From positions 87,078,787 to 87,142,786 of the forward strand of contig OZ010581.1 in NCBI GenBank assembly GCA_963932145.1: a stretch of 64,000 nucleotides of DNA. Direction: 5' to 3'. A model generated the notes under the pieces. The model ran no database searches. It was not told the DNA's origin and saw nothing but the letters and a program-made list of their open reading frames with translations. Positions 12,956 through 25,029 of the stretch are shown in pieces. The stretch's first letter is position 1, and every line of letters starts with the position of its first letter. This DNA comes from Acanthosepion lycidas. Taxonomy: Eukaryota; Mollusca; Cephalopoda; Sepiida; Sepiidae. The translations under genes were made by a program, and so were the position numbers.

Positions 12956-13009
12956 TTTGCTCTCTGGATTTTATCCTCCTTAGGTTTACCCATACGGATT
13001 ACCTAGTTT

Positions 13010-13650
13010 TTCAGAAATTTGGAAACGTCATGCTGTATTGCTTGGCATTTATACCGGAAGCTTCAATATGAATATTTCAGAGTGTTTGGGTGTCAATCTG
13101 AGGACAGTGCTGAGGATTCGGTAAGAGATTTAATGAGTCTAATGATAATTACGAAGGTGTTTTCAGTTATCACTTGTGATGCCGACGTTATGCTTTTATT
13201 CATTTTACCACAGGGTCACACTCTCAACACGGAAAACTACAGCAAGTGCCTTATTGAGGTACTACTGCCTTGGGTCAAGAGGGTAGCTGCTGGAAGACCC
13301 GGTGTCTGGCAGAAAAAACCCAGTCATGGCTGGCAGAAAATTTATGCGACCACCTCACCTCTTTCATATGGCTGATTATTCTGTCTGGGCTGTGTTTCTT
13401 GAGAGACCAACAAAACTTGTAACATCAAAAATGAATTGAAGGCAAGGATTACGGCAGCATTCACCACCTTAAACAAAGAGATCGCCCAGAAGAGTTTCCG
13501 AAGTCATCTGGATTCCGTGGTTGAAGCCCATGGCAATTGTATTGAATACATTTACTCTTTAGTATTTCAAGATATTCGTGTGAAATTTTGCTAAATATAC
13601 TTGTTAAAATGAGATGTCAGTGTTATTTTCAGTTTTGCGTAATTTAGACG
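13010..13650 (+). mobile_element. Tc1/mariner-type transposase remnant
   Basis: Plus-strand reading shows FGCQSEDSAEDSVRDLM, then VITCDADVMLLFILPQGHTL, TENYSKCLIEVLLPWVKRVA and AGRPGVWQ, followed in another frame by a degraded PLSYGxxxxxGCVSxETNKTC-like stretch, NELKARITAAFTTLNKE and FRSHLDSVVEAHGN. This is the DDE transposase family in which the second catalytic Asp sits in WQQDSAPCH; here that box reads WQKKPSH and is lost. Large parts of the N-terminal half and the first Asp region are missing. The 3' non-coding end (13560-13650) matches the copy at 33656-33780 on the other strand, so both are the same family. Confidence 0.8.
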
Positions 13651-13670
13651 ACAATTTATATATACAGAAT

Positions 13671-13706
<36 letters not shown>
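13671..13706. repeat. (GA)n microsatellite
   Basis: About 36 bases of GA with one AAAG interruption. Confidence 0.95.
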
Positions 13707-15104
13707 CATTGACAGAAGAGGGATAAATGAAACTTACGACATGATGATTCCTTAAAGAAGAGGAATATTTATCAATAGACTCATTAAAAGGTCCATCTAT
13801 ATGCAGCAAGCTTATTCGTTTTATTTTTTTGTTAGAAGGAAAATCGTAACTCGGTGATTTATAAAGACAATACTGAATAATTAAACAAAATCAGACACAA
13901 TTGAATTCTTGAAAAGCAATGTTGTCGTAATCGTAAGTATGGTAATATTAAATGCCTAAAAATAACATGTGCACAACTGTTATTGATATATATGACGAGA
14001 ATGCAATCTAAAAGAATTCTCATCGAATAACCTTAAAAAATATGGCATTAAAGTAACGTAAAATATTATTGTTCTTGTTATCTTATAAAATAATTATTTC
14101 TGATAGATATTTCATTTAAAATGAAAAATGAAACCAGAACATATATCAATTTGGAGTCATTGATAAAAATAAACCAAATCCTTATTACCGTTTACTGCAA
14201 CAAGTTTGGATCTAGCACGGCCACTGATTCAAAATGTAATACCTGTTTTAATTTAGTCTTTAAAATATTAGTCATAATTTCTATTTTTATTACTATAAAC
14301 CATAGAGTGAATATGTGTAGAGAAGATATTTTTTCACATCCCTTTTTAAAATGTACATGGTCCTAATATAAAAAATGTTTTGGAAGTATAAAATACTACA
14401 AACATCTATAAGAGATAAGGAAATGCTTGTAGAAAGCAGTCTTGATGTAACTATATTAAGCAGAATTAATAGTAATCAAAGAGAAAGGAGTAATTGCTGC
14501 TGAAAATGAGGAGAAGACCGACAGGCTGATACTCTGATTCTGGCTGAGTGAAGGATAAGTGTCGCAAAACTCAGCCTTCAGGTGAGTCATGATAGTGTGC
14601 TTGCTCTTTGCTGCAGTCGCTTCGCTACTCTAAGACTCATAGAAAGTGGATTCTCATAATGCTGACAGAGATTGGTTGTTACCGGACAGTTTCTGGAATC
14701 CTGATTCAGGAATATCATATTCTCATTGTGATTAGGTCTTTGAAGGAGGCATTCATAGAACAAAAATGAAGTGCAACGGCAACAAAGCAGCTGAGAACCT
14801 TTTCTATGGATATTATACATGTTTTCATTCCAAGGCTGTATATTACGATTAAGAAGATCCCTTCTTAATTGCAGTATACAGTTGAGTACTGGTATACTTT
14901 GTGTGTTTCCTCTATTAAAGCTGTTGTAATTAAAGAACTGGCGTTAGTTTTTGACCTACACTTTACACTAGCATTATAACCCAAAGATAACTAGAAAAGG
15001 GAAGATTTTAAACGCTATTTTCTTAAGAATTATATACTCCTGTTTATAAAATATAAACATATACAACTGATTGTAATGAAACAACTATAATGAATAAAAA
15101 TCAT
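13707..15104. other. No recognised gene
   Basis: AT-rich DNA. The part 14480-14830 is somewhat more GC-rich and holds an open minus-strand frame of 77 codons (14587-14820) without any domain I know. It may be part of an old element. Confidence 0.4.
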
Positions 15105-15328
15105 TTGTGGTTTTATTTTTTTCAAATTGTAAATATATGTTAGAAAGCAATAAAAGACATTTCTAATTGGCTGATTCACTCCATACTAACTGTAGGAATA
15201 TTGCACGAGTAATTATATAGTACTCATTTTCTGCTAGTTGGTAAGTCATGCTGAGAAATGTTAGCGAATAAAATATTGAAATAAGTAGAGAAAATAAGAA
15301 TTTTAATAATGACGATGATCATACTGAA
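15105..15328 (-). repeat. 224-bp segment, copy 2 (inverted twin of 10840-11063)
   Basis: The reverse complement equals 10840-11063 across the whole 224 bases. The flanks differ: here the target would read TTTCAAATG, and in copy 1 CTTCAAGCG, so both sites share TTCAA. The full identity, next to heavily decayed LINEs, says the two copies separated recently. Confidence 0.85.
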
Positions 15329-16075
15329 ATTAACATTTTGCATAAAGTATGAAAAACGTGTCATAAAAACCGAAGGCGTAAAACAATTTTGAAAAGACAA
15401 CAGAATGTTTCATAATGTTCAGTTGACATTTTACTGTTGATTCATTACAATTTTTCTGTTGCATTTCGAGTTTTTAAAAGAAAATTGCAATAAAACAAAT
15501 GGAAATAGTCCCTGAGGAAGTATAGGATTGGGCTTATTAGAAATTAGGAGTATTGTTGTCAGACTTGCGGAAGAATTTAAATAATTTCTATCAAATGGCA
15601 TTTATTTTGTAATTTTAACAAATTTTATTCATTCATTTTGTGCTTCATTTTTCCTGTTGGTGCTGAAGACGAGGAGCAAGAATGGCTGGATTGTATTCTT
15701 TTAAATGCTTTCGTAAATTTTTATTCTATCTTTCTGAGTTAAAAATGTAGTCTCGTGACATGCTTCACATTCCTAGGATCTCTCCTTCAGAATGAAAAAT
15801 AAAGTGAAATAGAAATAAAATGAACCAGAGAAAAATCGGACATACATTTGAACGAGTTAATGATATCAAAAAGAGTAAAAATGAATGAGGACGAACAAAT
15901 ATTGGTTATGGTGAACACATGACAGACTCAAACCATTTTTAATCTAAGCAAAAATATGATATATTCACATAATTCTTAAATAAGGAATTACTGACGTTCC
16001 TTTTGATCAATCAGACAATAGTTACAGCAGCTATTTCACAGCGATTAACAAAACAGATAACCACTAGTCTGCTAT
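15329..16075. other. No recognised gene
   Basis: AT-rich DNA without a supported feature. Confidence 0.45.
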
Positions 16076-16079
16076 CATC

Positions 16080-17222
16080 TCCAACGTAGATCCCCACAAA
16101 GCATTTGCACCTGATGGTATCCCTGTAATAGTCATTTGTGTTTTACTGAACTGGCTCCTATTCTCTCTAAAATGTATAAAAAATGCCTCGTTGCTTCTTG
16201 CATTCCTTCCTGCTGTACATCCTCATCTATTCTTACAGTTTTTAAGGATTCTGGGGAACCGTCCGACCCTTCAAACTATCGACTTATTACCCTTCTACCT
16301 CTTTTTGGGAAACTCCTAGAGGCCCTAATCAATGCTGAATTGGTTAAGCATCTCACATCAGAGGACCTTTTTTTAGACAAGGAATACGGCTTTCGTTTCT
16401 CTAGGTCATTTGACGATTTATTGACGATAATTACGGAAAGGTTCTATCAAGTTCTAGATAAAGCTTTCGACATAGTTTGGCATACAGGTCTCATTCACAA
16501 ACTGAAAAGTTACTGTGTCTCCGAACAATTTTTTTAACTGATCCAGTCTTTCTTATCAAATTGTGAAATGAAAGTTATCCTGACGGACACCTGTCTAGTT
16601 CCTTTCGTAATAGTGCAGGTGTCGTCCAGGTGTAAATCCTCGGTCCTACTTTATTTTTAATTTTCATTAATGACATCCCCTATGACTTCAGCTCTCAACA
16701 TATGTACACTGATGACACAGCCATTTGCTCCTGTCTCGATAGTAATTATGATCAGATCAATAAGGTCAAATTGGCAGCTGATTTCAAAAACGATCTCCAG
16801 TCAGTTGTTAAATAGGGCAAAGGATGGATTGTTAATTTTAACGCCTCCAAAACTAAACCGCTCCTCATTAATCATCTGAGAGACCCCCTCTCTGCTTTCT
16901 ATCGGCATGACTGATTCAAACCTCCAGGAAACTTATTTGTTGTAAATCTTCTTGGGCTAACGCTCTCGGCTGACATGAAGTGGAAAGACTATATTGAATC
17001 CATTTCCAGGTGATCTGCTAAGAAAGCTGTATTGCGCGAGACAATTTTTATATCCAGAATCTATCTTACATATCTATAATCTACCATTCGTTCATATGTA
17101 AGTTATTTCTGCCACACATGGTCTGGTTCTCATATTGTTTATTTAGAGTTCCTTGATGAAATCAAAGAAGATTCAATAATATTAGTCCTGATCTGGCGTC
17201 TCGGCTTCAGTCACTTTCCTTT
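16080..17222 (+). mobile_element. Jockey-like LINE remnant (RT core and C-terminal part)
   Basis: Reading on the plus strand: FAPDGIPV near 16105, CFTELAPILSKMYKKCL, FKDSGEPSDPSNYRLITLLP and FGKLLEALINAELVKHLTSE up to about 16360, then EYGFRFSRS, LDKAFDIVWHTGLIHKLKSY (16455-16515), the catalytic box YTDD (16705-16716) with AICSCLD, FNASKTKP near 16840, LLGLTLSADMKWKDYIESIS near 16950-17000, and SPDLASRLQSLSF at 17185-17220. The order and spacing match the usual RT of this family, with the expected ALDMSKAFD box shortened. It is the same group as 2405-3590 but not the same subfamily. It is 5'-truncated, and the 3' part ends where a Penelope terminal repeat begins at about 17223. Confidence 0.88.
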
Positions 17223-17570
17223 ATTTCGCTCGCTGGGGTATATTGTTCTTGTTCCACGTGCCATGTCTAATGCATGCCAATTATCAGTTATCTCCTGTTA
17301 ATTTCCCTCTCTAAGTTCTCCACTGCCTTAGCCAGGTAATGAACTCACGACTCTTTGGGTCCTGTCACTGGATCTAACAAACGCCTTTATCCACTGTGCC
17401 ATGTGTCCTTAAGGACATAAGGGCGAAATAAACGATAAGGACGACATTCCAACCACCTGAAGAAGGCCGGAGCGTACAAAGACCGAAACGTTGTGATAAA
17501 TATGGCCACAAAGATGAGGACAATAGTCTGAGTAATGTAAATGGTGTCCTCTGCACTACTTTTATATAAA
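17223..17570. mobile_element. Penelope-type terminal repeat pieces, inverted arrangement
   Basis: The left part (17223-17411) is a minus-strand copy of the body and tRNA-like head of the repeat; its A-box-like motif is at 17391-17401 and its B-box-like motif at 17334-17344. The right part (about 17420-17570) is a plus-strand copy of the tail with the hammerhead-like core: CTGAAGA at 17457-17463, a GGCC/GACC-type stem and GAAAC at 17485-17489. So two pieces of the same unit lie head to tail in opposite orientations. Related units are at 27.3, 29.4 and 46.7 kb. Confidence 0.75.
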
Positions 17571-17878
17571 GTAAAATTGTTGCTGGAGTCTTTGCCACAA
17601 GGAACACTACAAAATTAGAAATACTTCCATATCAAAATATAATATCATATGTAACAAAGTCTATAAAATCGATTGTATTGCACCATATTTTAAATTTTGT
17701 ACCTTAAAAATTGGGGAACTGAAATCTTGGATAGATGAGTTTTACAAGAAATCTGACCACTGTTGTTGCTCAAGAATACACTAGGTAAAGAACGACAATT
17801 ATAGAGATATTTTTTTAGCCCAAAGTCAAAACATGGTAAAAAAAATAATTGCACTCATATTTTTTGATATTATGTTAT

Positions 17879-17977
17879 TAGGTTGGTCCAAAAATAATGA
17901 CGTAATAATGTCGTTTTTTGATGTATTTTTTAACGTCAAAAACAACATTATTACGTCATTATTTTTGCACCAACTCA
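17879..17977. mobile_element. Mariner-type palindromic MITE, about 100 bp
   Basis: The ends read GGTTGGTCCAAAAATAATGA and, in reverse complement, AGTTGGTGCAAAAATAATGA, followed on both arms by CGTAATAATG. The arms are about 36-45 bases long around a short centre. GGTTGGTGCAAAA is the well-known end of mariner elements such as the MADE1 type. It carries no transposase and would depend on one encoded elsewhere. Confidence 0.85.
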
Positions 17978-18454
17978 ATACAATGTATCTTCTATTTAAA
18001 TAAGCCTAATTATTTTATCATGGAATGTTTGTTAGTTAAAGTGAAAGAAATGCCTCTCAACCAGTACTTTTTGTCAACAAATACAAGTAAATCGGTTAAA
18101 TAAGAAATAAGCGACATTCCAAGATAACACAGTGTAAAGCAGAATAAACATCTGGACTCTATAAATCTAGAAAACGTACGGCATATGGGAGAGACATTTT
18201 CATCTGTAATTTTTAGAACGCTTGGAACTTTCGTCAATTATATTTTAAAATGGAATTAGTAAGAATCTATGCAAGAATTAAAATCGCTCTGAACAGCATG
18301 AGGATACTGGAGAAAGTGCTTTCAGGACGCATATTGTCACTTGATCCATAAGGAGAACTGCAGAAATTTGTTACAATAATTATAATAGTAAAAATACTGT
18401 AACATCCCATAATCAATACTACAACTACAGAACAGTTTCCACGTTTTGTGTTTA

Positions 18455-18455
18455 G

Positions 18456-18505
<50 letters not shown>
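18455..18505. repeat. (AAT)n microsatellite at the 5' border of a LINE
   Basis: About 17 AAT units end exactly where the R4/Dong-like LINE copy A begins. Confidence 0.95.
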
Positions 18506-20410
18506 CACAAGAAGAAAGAAAAAGATTAAACGAGAAACAAAATGAACCTACATGAAAGGCAAAATTAAAGTGAGAAATTGAGGAAATCACATATGAAAAA
18601 TTTAATGTTTCATTACGGAAAAGCAAACCTATAAATATTGTATATCTTCAACACGATCAAGCAGAAATATAAAATTAAAGCAGTAAATGAAATTTCACCA
18701 ATCAAGGAAATAATTAAATAAAACTGCAATCAAATGCACAGAGAACAAGACAATACAAAGGCGATGTAGGTTCTATCAATGAAATAATATATAAATATAA
18801 TATATTCTAAACAAACCTCAAGATGTTTTACAGGGAAGTTGGAAAACCAGTTATACATATCAAAATCCATCGTACAAAGGTTTTGGGAGAATATTTGGAG
18901 CAATCCAAAGGGATATAATCCCAATGCAGAGTGGATCAAACGAGAACAAGATGAAAGATAAGCCCGTTCAAGAATAGAAAAAGATAACCAAGAATAATGT
19001 TAGGCAAGCACAAACAAATCCCCAAAATAGAAATCCCGGGTAATTGACAAGGTACCAAAACCTTGGCTATCATCTGTCATGAATCCATATGCCTCTTGCA
19101 AAAACTTTAAAATGCTAATTAATAATCCCAATGAAATTCAAGAATGGATCTCAGAAGGTATTACATATAATATCTCCTTCTAAAACAGATGAACCTGATG
19201 ATCACCAAATTTATAGGAAAATAACATGCCTGTCCACCATATGTACATTGATCACATATGTCCTGACGAACTGTACTCACATTTTTCTCCATGAAAACAA
19301 CAGTTTTTCCCTGGAACAGAAGGGATGTCGAAGAGGTTCATAAGGTTACGCATATCAACTACTAATAAGTAAAATGATCGTGCAAAATTGCACGGAAAAG
19401 AGGCAGAAATCTCACCACAACTTGGATAGATTACTGTAAAGCATTTGATAGTATACCGCATTCTTGGATCCTTAATGCTTTGGAAATGTACAAATTCTTC
19501 TCGGTAATAGTAAATTTACTCAACTATAGCATGGAACTCTGGAAAACCACATTATACCTAAATCACACCAAAAGTACTTCGACTTCCAATTGTTTGAATA
19601 TCCGATTAGGAATCTTTCGAGGAGACTTCCTGTCGCCTTTTCTGTTCTGCCAGTGCTTAAACCCCTTTCACATGAACTAAACAGTAATAACTATGGATAC
19701 AAAGTAAAAAAGAAAATGTTACTCACCTATTCTACCTGGACGCTCACTCCGTGCCAAAGACGACAATGTGTTGAAGAGTATCCTTAATACTGTAAAATAT
19801 TTCATTGGTATGTATTTCGGAATAGATAATTGTGCAAAAGTAACATTCAAGAAAGTGAGAATTACAGAAGCACATTTAATAGATCTCTATTTTCTCAATA
19901 AGATTAGGGAACTGTAACAAGGAGAAGCCTATAAATACCTAGGAGTCAGAAGATGAAATACAGCATACCCAAAATGAAGGAGAGAGTAAAAAAGATGTTT
20001 GGATCTGGTGTTAAATATCTAGTCCCTGTTGTGTAATGCAGTTTCAACATCCTTAATTGAACCATAGCTGACAATAAGCAAATGAATATCAAAATGAGAA
20101 AGCTTCTCACTTGCTACCGCATGCATCATTCTAAGGCAGATGTTGATAATCTGCACGTGTCCAGATCCAAAGGAGGCAGATGATTTGTTCAACTAGAACT
20201 GTCTTACAAAACCACAATAATCAGTCTTCAAAGATACCTGGAAACTACAGATTGACTGTTTCACTGTCATCGATCTATGGTACGCGGTTAAATATTTATT
20301 AAGATTCACATCGCAAGGTATAGGACCAGTATTGTTAAGCTTTCAGTGGTGAATACTGAGGAGAAAGAATTATTGATAAAACTTACTGTCACTTGCTTGG
20401 AGTAGCATGA
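18506..20410 (+). mobile_element. R4/Dong-like LINE, copy A
   Basis: The plus strand shows the N-terminal region (ENIWSNPKGYNPNAEWIKRE-like at 18890-18945), ITYNISPSKTDEPDDHQIYR (19160-19225), LHENNSFSLEQKGCRRGS (19290-19343), CKDQLLISKMI, AWIDYCKAFDSIPHSWIL-like (19420-19475), FLRDxSLSPFLFC-like (19620-19660), a damaged catalytic box near 19725-19740 and VKVTFKKVRITEAH-like near 19840. The RT boxes DSIPHSW and FRGDSLSP are typical of LINEs with a restriction-like endonuclease. That C-terminal endonuclease is not visible here, so the 3' end is missing or very decayed beyond 20410. Many shifts and stops are present. Copies B-E on the other strand belong to the same family. Confidence 0.82.
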
Positions 20411-21415
20411 TTAAACAAAATTAAAAATCGTAATGTAAGCATAACAGTGAAGCAACCTTTTTCTTAGTCAATATTATTTAGTATTTAGAATAAAAATAAA
20501 TGTTTCTTCAAATTTCTTTTAGCTCGGTTGAAGGTTCCTTCACAACGATCACGAAGGCAACTAGAGGAAAACACGACGTACAATGAAAAGTACACACATG
20601 GGCAAGTATTAATTTGATTAATATTCAATAGATCAACAAAGTTATTTACACATTAATTTGCAGTCATCAGCTATAAATCTAATATTATTAAATCTCATAT
20701 CAGTTCAATAATGAATTAACTTAATAGACGATCGACTGAGCAGAACGTATCCATCTTCCGATGTTCTCCAATGAAACGTTATTAACAAAATATTTAAGAA
20801 GTTATGAACATTCCCTTTGAACAGTTCAGCAAATGACATCTATCGTCTTTAATTATATTTTTGACGCAAGGAACTTCCTATCTGTGAATTTACTTTGTCT
20901 CATAGTCTCATAAAATTAGATTTTTAAAAACAAAAATCATGATCATAGTTTTTAATAATATTCTTGTGAAAATTTAGAAGGAAAACCTCTCAAAATGTTC
21001 CATTAAATATAGGGAAGTCAACAGTTGTAGTAGTATTGTAGTAATTATATGAACAAAAGGAAATAATCATTTACCAAACTTCTAGCCTACTTAAAATTTA
21101 AAGGTAAAAAATATTGCATACGATTGGATTTAATGATGGAAGATTGAAAGAAGTAAAACATTCCAGAAACCGCAAAGGCTATAACAACTTTAAATATTTT
21201 TTGGTTTGATGTGCCTATTGCACATAAATATTTTTTCTCAAGGCAGGATGTTAGGGAAATTTGGAAGAGGTTCCCTTGCTGTCATGTCGTGGGGGTTCTT
21301 CAATGATCTGGGTTAGTTCATAGTCGAGGGAGAAGTCTCTTCAATATCTGCCTTCCTCGTCGGTTTTGTTCAACAGAGAAATGGCAGCAATATTCCTTCT
21401 TTTTTTTCTGATCTG
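20411..21415. other. No recognised gene
   Basis: AT-rich DNA. The end (21240-21330, minus) gives DFSLDYELTQIIEE, which resembles a conserved stretch of LINE AP endonucleases, but it lies on the wrong side of the RT piece at 21420-21880 and I do not call it. Confidence 0.4.
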
Positions 21416-21419
21416 GCTC

Positions 21420-21880
21420 TTGTAAAGCTAGAGCATATCAGGAGTTGTCAGGCATATACTGAAGAGGTACAAGGAACGGACCATTCTTTCAGCATTTTTA
21501 GCGATAGATCATATATATGAGTTCTACTTGAGTGAAGTCACAATATGCGTTCAAGGCAAAGCGCCTCGGTAGAAGAATAATCATTCATTATGGTAGTCAG
21601 AAATACAGTATATGCACCCTGATGATGGAACGTTACTACTTTGGTCTTGGAGGTATTTAATGTTTCAATCCAGTCCTCTACCATTGAGTTGTAATAGCGA
21701 AGTCAGTGTAGAGATCAACTGCCAGGTTCTGGTCATCTAGATTTTTCTTTTTAACCCATACGTTTTTGCAACAATCGCATAGGTATTGGTTAAAAATCTG
21801 AGCATGTTCTTAGGCAGGTTGTTAATATAAATTAGATAGATTATAGGACTGAGAAGTGATCCTGTTGGGATACCTGTATT
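21420..21880 (-). mobile_element. Jockey-like LINE remnant, third copy
   Basis: Minus-strand reading gives TGIPTGSLLSPIIYLIYINN and LPKNMLRF (21790-21880), the degraded catalytic region TYAIVAKTYG, LDDQNLAVDL near 21710, then IAKNAERMV (21495-21520) and LYKSQIRKK (21405-21430), which correspond to the LYKSQIRPKMEYCCHIW part of the family. The RT box here has lost the two acids. The array at 21881-21944 cuts the element's 5' side. It resembles the copy at 2405-3590 more than that at 16 kb. Confidence 0.75.
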
Positions 21881-21905
21881 ATTATTATTATTAGTAGTAG
21901 TAGTA

Positions 21906-21943
<38 letters not shown>

Positions 21944-21944
21944 T
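21881..21944. repeat. (ATT)n/(TAG)n/(AAT)n compound microsatellite
   Basis: ATT units pass into TAG units and then AAT units, so the array is partly self-complementary. Confidence 0.95.
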
Positions 21945-22039
21945 GTGCTTGTCCCTCCCTTATTTAGTTTCTCAGTCCGCACTATAGTCACGACACGCCA
22001 ACACCTCATAAATAATGGATAAATGCGTTTTGATCGCAT

Positions 22040-22240
22040 AGAAAGACAAAAGACATATCAGATACTCGACTTGTTTTCAGTGAAAAAAGAAAGAAGTGTT
22101 TACCGTCTCTTGCTAATACCGCATAAAAAAATGTACTATTCCTATTTTGCTTGCGTGAGAAGACAAAAAACATCAAATACGCTATTTAGTTTCAGTCTTG
22201 AAAGAAATCAAAGATAGAAGCGTTTAATGTCTGTTTCAGT
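22040..22240. repeat. Diverged direct duplication, period about 115 bases
   Basis: AAAGACAAAAGACATATCAG... at 22043 and GAAGACAAAAAACATCAAAT... at 22160 can be aligned over about 70 bases, both ending in a TTTC AGT...GAAAGAA...AAG.GTTTA pattern. The likeness is moderate. Confidence 0.45.
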
Positions 22241-22412
22241 GAAATGGAAAAGTTGTCGGATCTTTTCATTTTGCCTTCTTCTTAAAATAACCACCAGCAT
22301 TCATATTTATGATTCTTATTACAATATTTTGTTAACGTTATTTAATGATGCGAAGGGGGAATTTCTACGGATATCTTATTGTCGTAGAACTCGCCATGAA
22401 CTGAAGAATTGA

Positions 22413-25025
22413 GATTAATCAGAAATTTGAAATAGGAAAACCGTGAAGTTTTCACGTGGAATAAATAATGGTTTCGCAATCGTGAAAATCAAAATATCTG
22501 AAGATGTTAAACATCTCAAAATAAGGAGGGAATTTTACAACAAATGAATTGAAAAGTTGGAGAATAAAGCTAAAAGTACGCGGATAATCCTTTGTCTATG
22601 TCAACATAAGAAAAGGTGTCTTTAAAATGAACTTCCTATATACATTACCATCCTTAGAACCTAATACTATTACCATTCTCGAAACCTAATATATACGTTA
22701 AGAAAATCACAGAACTCAAATATATTATATGTGGATTCATTTTTCTTACCAAGAACGTATAAACTGATGAAGTCAAATAGTCAAATCTTTAGCTATGATT
22801 CGGAATGGTCTTTGGAACCAGGAAATCTACAATGTAATGCAGCAGGGCTTTTACATAACTCCAAACCAGGCCGGAAATCCTGACGTAGTTATAAAAAATA
22901 AGGATAAGAAAATTTGTCCACTTTTTCAGCATATTACAGAATAAAATTGAAAGAAATTGAAAAGCTACAAATATTTCTAAATCTTGCAAGAGAAGAGAAG
23001 TAGTGTTTCTGAAACTGTCCCATGGAATTTTGTAAATAAACTTGACGTTGTAAATCTGTGAAAGTATCGAAACTCCAGATGACGATATTACGAACATATA
23101 CTAAATTTCATAAGTACGTAGTAGAACGAGATAGAAATTTAGATATGAGTAAGAAAGTGATTTTTGATTTTATGTATCTTAAAGATTACGTTTTTATTTA
23201 CAGTTGTGCGCATATTCTTTTAAAACATATTACTTAAACGTAATACTCTGGATGCAAAGCGCAGATGAAACATTTCAGCTTACGCTGGATGTAATTAAGA
23301 TTTAAACAAAGTAATATAGTGGTTTTGTGTCAATGTGAACGCATTGATCAGGTTAAACATAAATACATATAATAAATAAATTGGTAGTCAGCTGGAAAGT
23401 GTCGATCATTCTCCTGTGTCTTATGGTAACACTTTAAACAAATGATTCCTTTACTTAGAATTTGAGAAACTTTGCTCTAATTCACTTTCCAACGATAATT
23501 AACAAATATTAGACATGGCCATGAATGCATAAAATGTAATACTTATCTTATATGGAACTGTACATTTCTCTCATTGAAATTTCCTTTTTCCCTTAAGCAT
23601 TATTATTATTATCATTATTATTATTATTATTATTAGTAGTAGTAGTTATAGTAGTAGTAGTACTAGTAGTATTACGTCTAACATTAATATTCTATGGCGT
23701 AAAGTACTTCCGCCACCGTTCTGAAAAATAAAAACGATAATGTACAAAAATTAGTTTCACGGTAATTTAATAATTACACCGATAAAAAGTTTTATGCTAC
23801 TTTTCACTGTTGTAATATTTCGCCAAAAATCTCTGAATAAACTGTAAAATTACCAAGAAAATTTTCATTTAGACAGCCAATAGGCAACCAGGAAATAAGG
23901 GCAAACATTAATTATAACTTCATCATCGTCGTTTTGTCATTCACAGGCATTGACCAAAAATTAGTGTCTAAATATCTATATTAAAAGATCCTCAAACTGA
24001 AAAGTATTTATTACCTATTAGAGTTTTATTGAATACTCAGAGGGAAATATGATAGCATCAAACGAACAATAGCAAAGTATTATCGCTTCTAAGCTGACAA
24101 GGCGTAAAGAATGTCACGTTTTTTGGCAAGCATTATACTTGACCAATAATGTGATTGATTGATTGAATAGGGAAAAAAACAATGTCTATTTATGCATACC
24201 TTTGTAATGAATTAACATAATTTTCAAAATCATATTCATAGTGAATTGATTGACCCACAAAAATATCACTATTCTGTGACGCATTTGGTCTGATATTTTC
24301 AGTATTGTTGCTTTCTATGCAAAGTTTGAGGCGATGAGGTCTTCAAACTTCCTAAGGTTGGTAATGAATTCAGTGATCATTGATAGTTTCTACAAAATAC
24401 ATACACGCGTGGACACACATACATCTATGTACATAGGATAAGATAAAGAACAAATAGAACACGTTTGTTCAATCTAACATGTTACACTTTTATTAAAGCT
24501 TCGTCAAAAAATTAGATATGAAGAAAAATAAGAAAGAAATTTTGGTATTTTTTACAGTTGTGCTGTTTGATTTTCATTGGTCAGTGATGTTTCATGTGCA
24601 TTCGATTCTTTAAACCAACGTTAGTATAATTTGTGGCGTTACGGATTCAAGGAGATACGAGGCGTCTACCCGAAGCTTCAAGATATTAACGAATTTTAAG
24701 TCTGACTGAAAATCCATACATTCTTTCAGAGCGAAACCTCCAACTGCAAAAAGTTCAGTTTTACGGTGAGACAACTTTTAAAGCTGTAAGTAACAAATAT
24801 TCCACCAAATATCTATTATTTTGGCACAAAGATTGAAGAAACTAATATAGTTTCTTAACTCAAATGCTAAAGCCATTCTTCCATTTAGTCGCATGAAGAT
24901 CAAATGAAATATCAACATTTATTGGCATGCTTGATTGTACATAAATATTCATCTTATAAAAATGAAAGAAACAGCTATAATAGAATAAATACACTACAGA
25001 GTATAATGGAACAAGATATAATGAT
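22413..25025. other. No recognised gene
   Basis: AT-rich DNA without a supported gene. It holds one compound trinucleotide array at 23599-23672 (ATT units, then TAG units). Confidence 0.45.
23599..23672. repeat. (ATT)n/(TAG)n compound microsatellite
   Basis: ATT units with one ATC, then TAG units with two interruptions. Confidence 0.95.
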
Positions 25026-25029
25026 ATAT

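Noticed and set aside
17230-17410. Functional tRNA gene on the minus strand
   Set aside because: A- and B-box-like words are present, but acceptor and anticodon stems do not form and the unit is repeated as part of an element.
21240-21330. LINE endonuclease piece (DFSLDYELTQIIEE)
   Set aside because: It lies 3' of the RT piece in the same sense, the reverse of normal order, and is very short; kept only as a remark.
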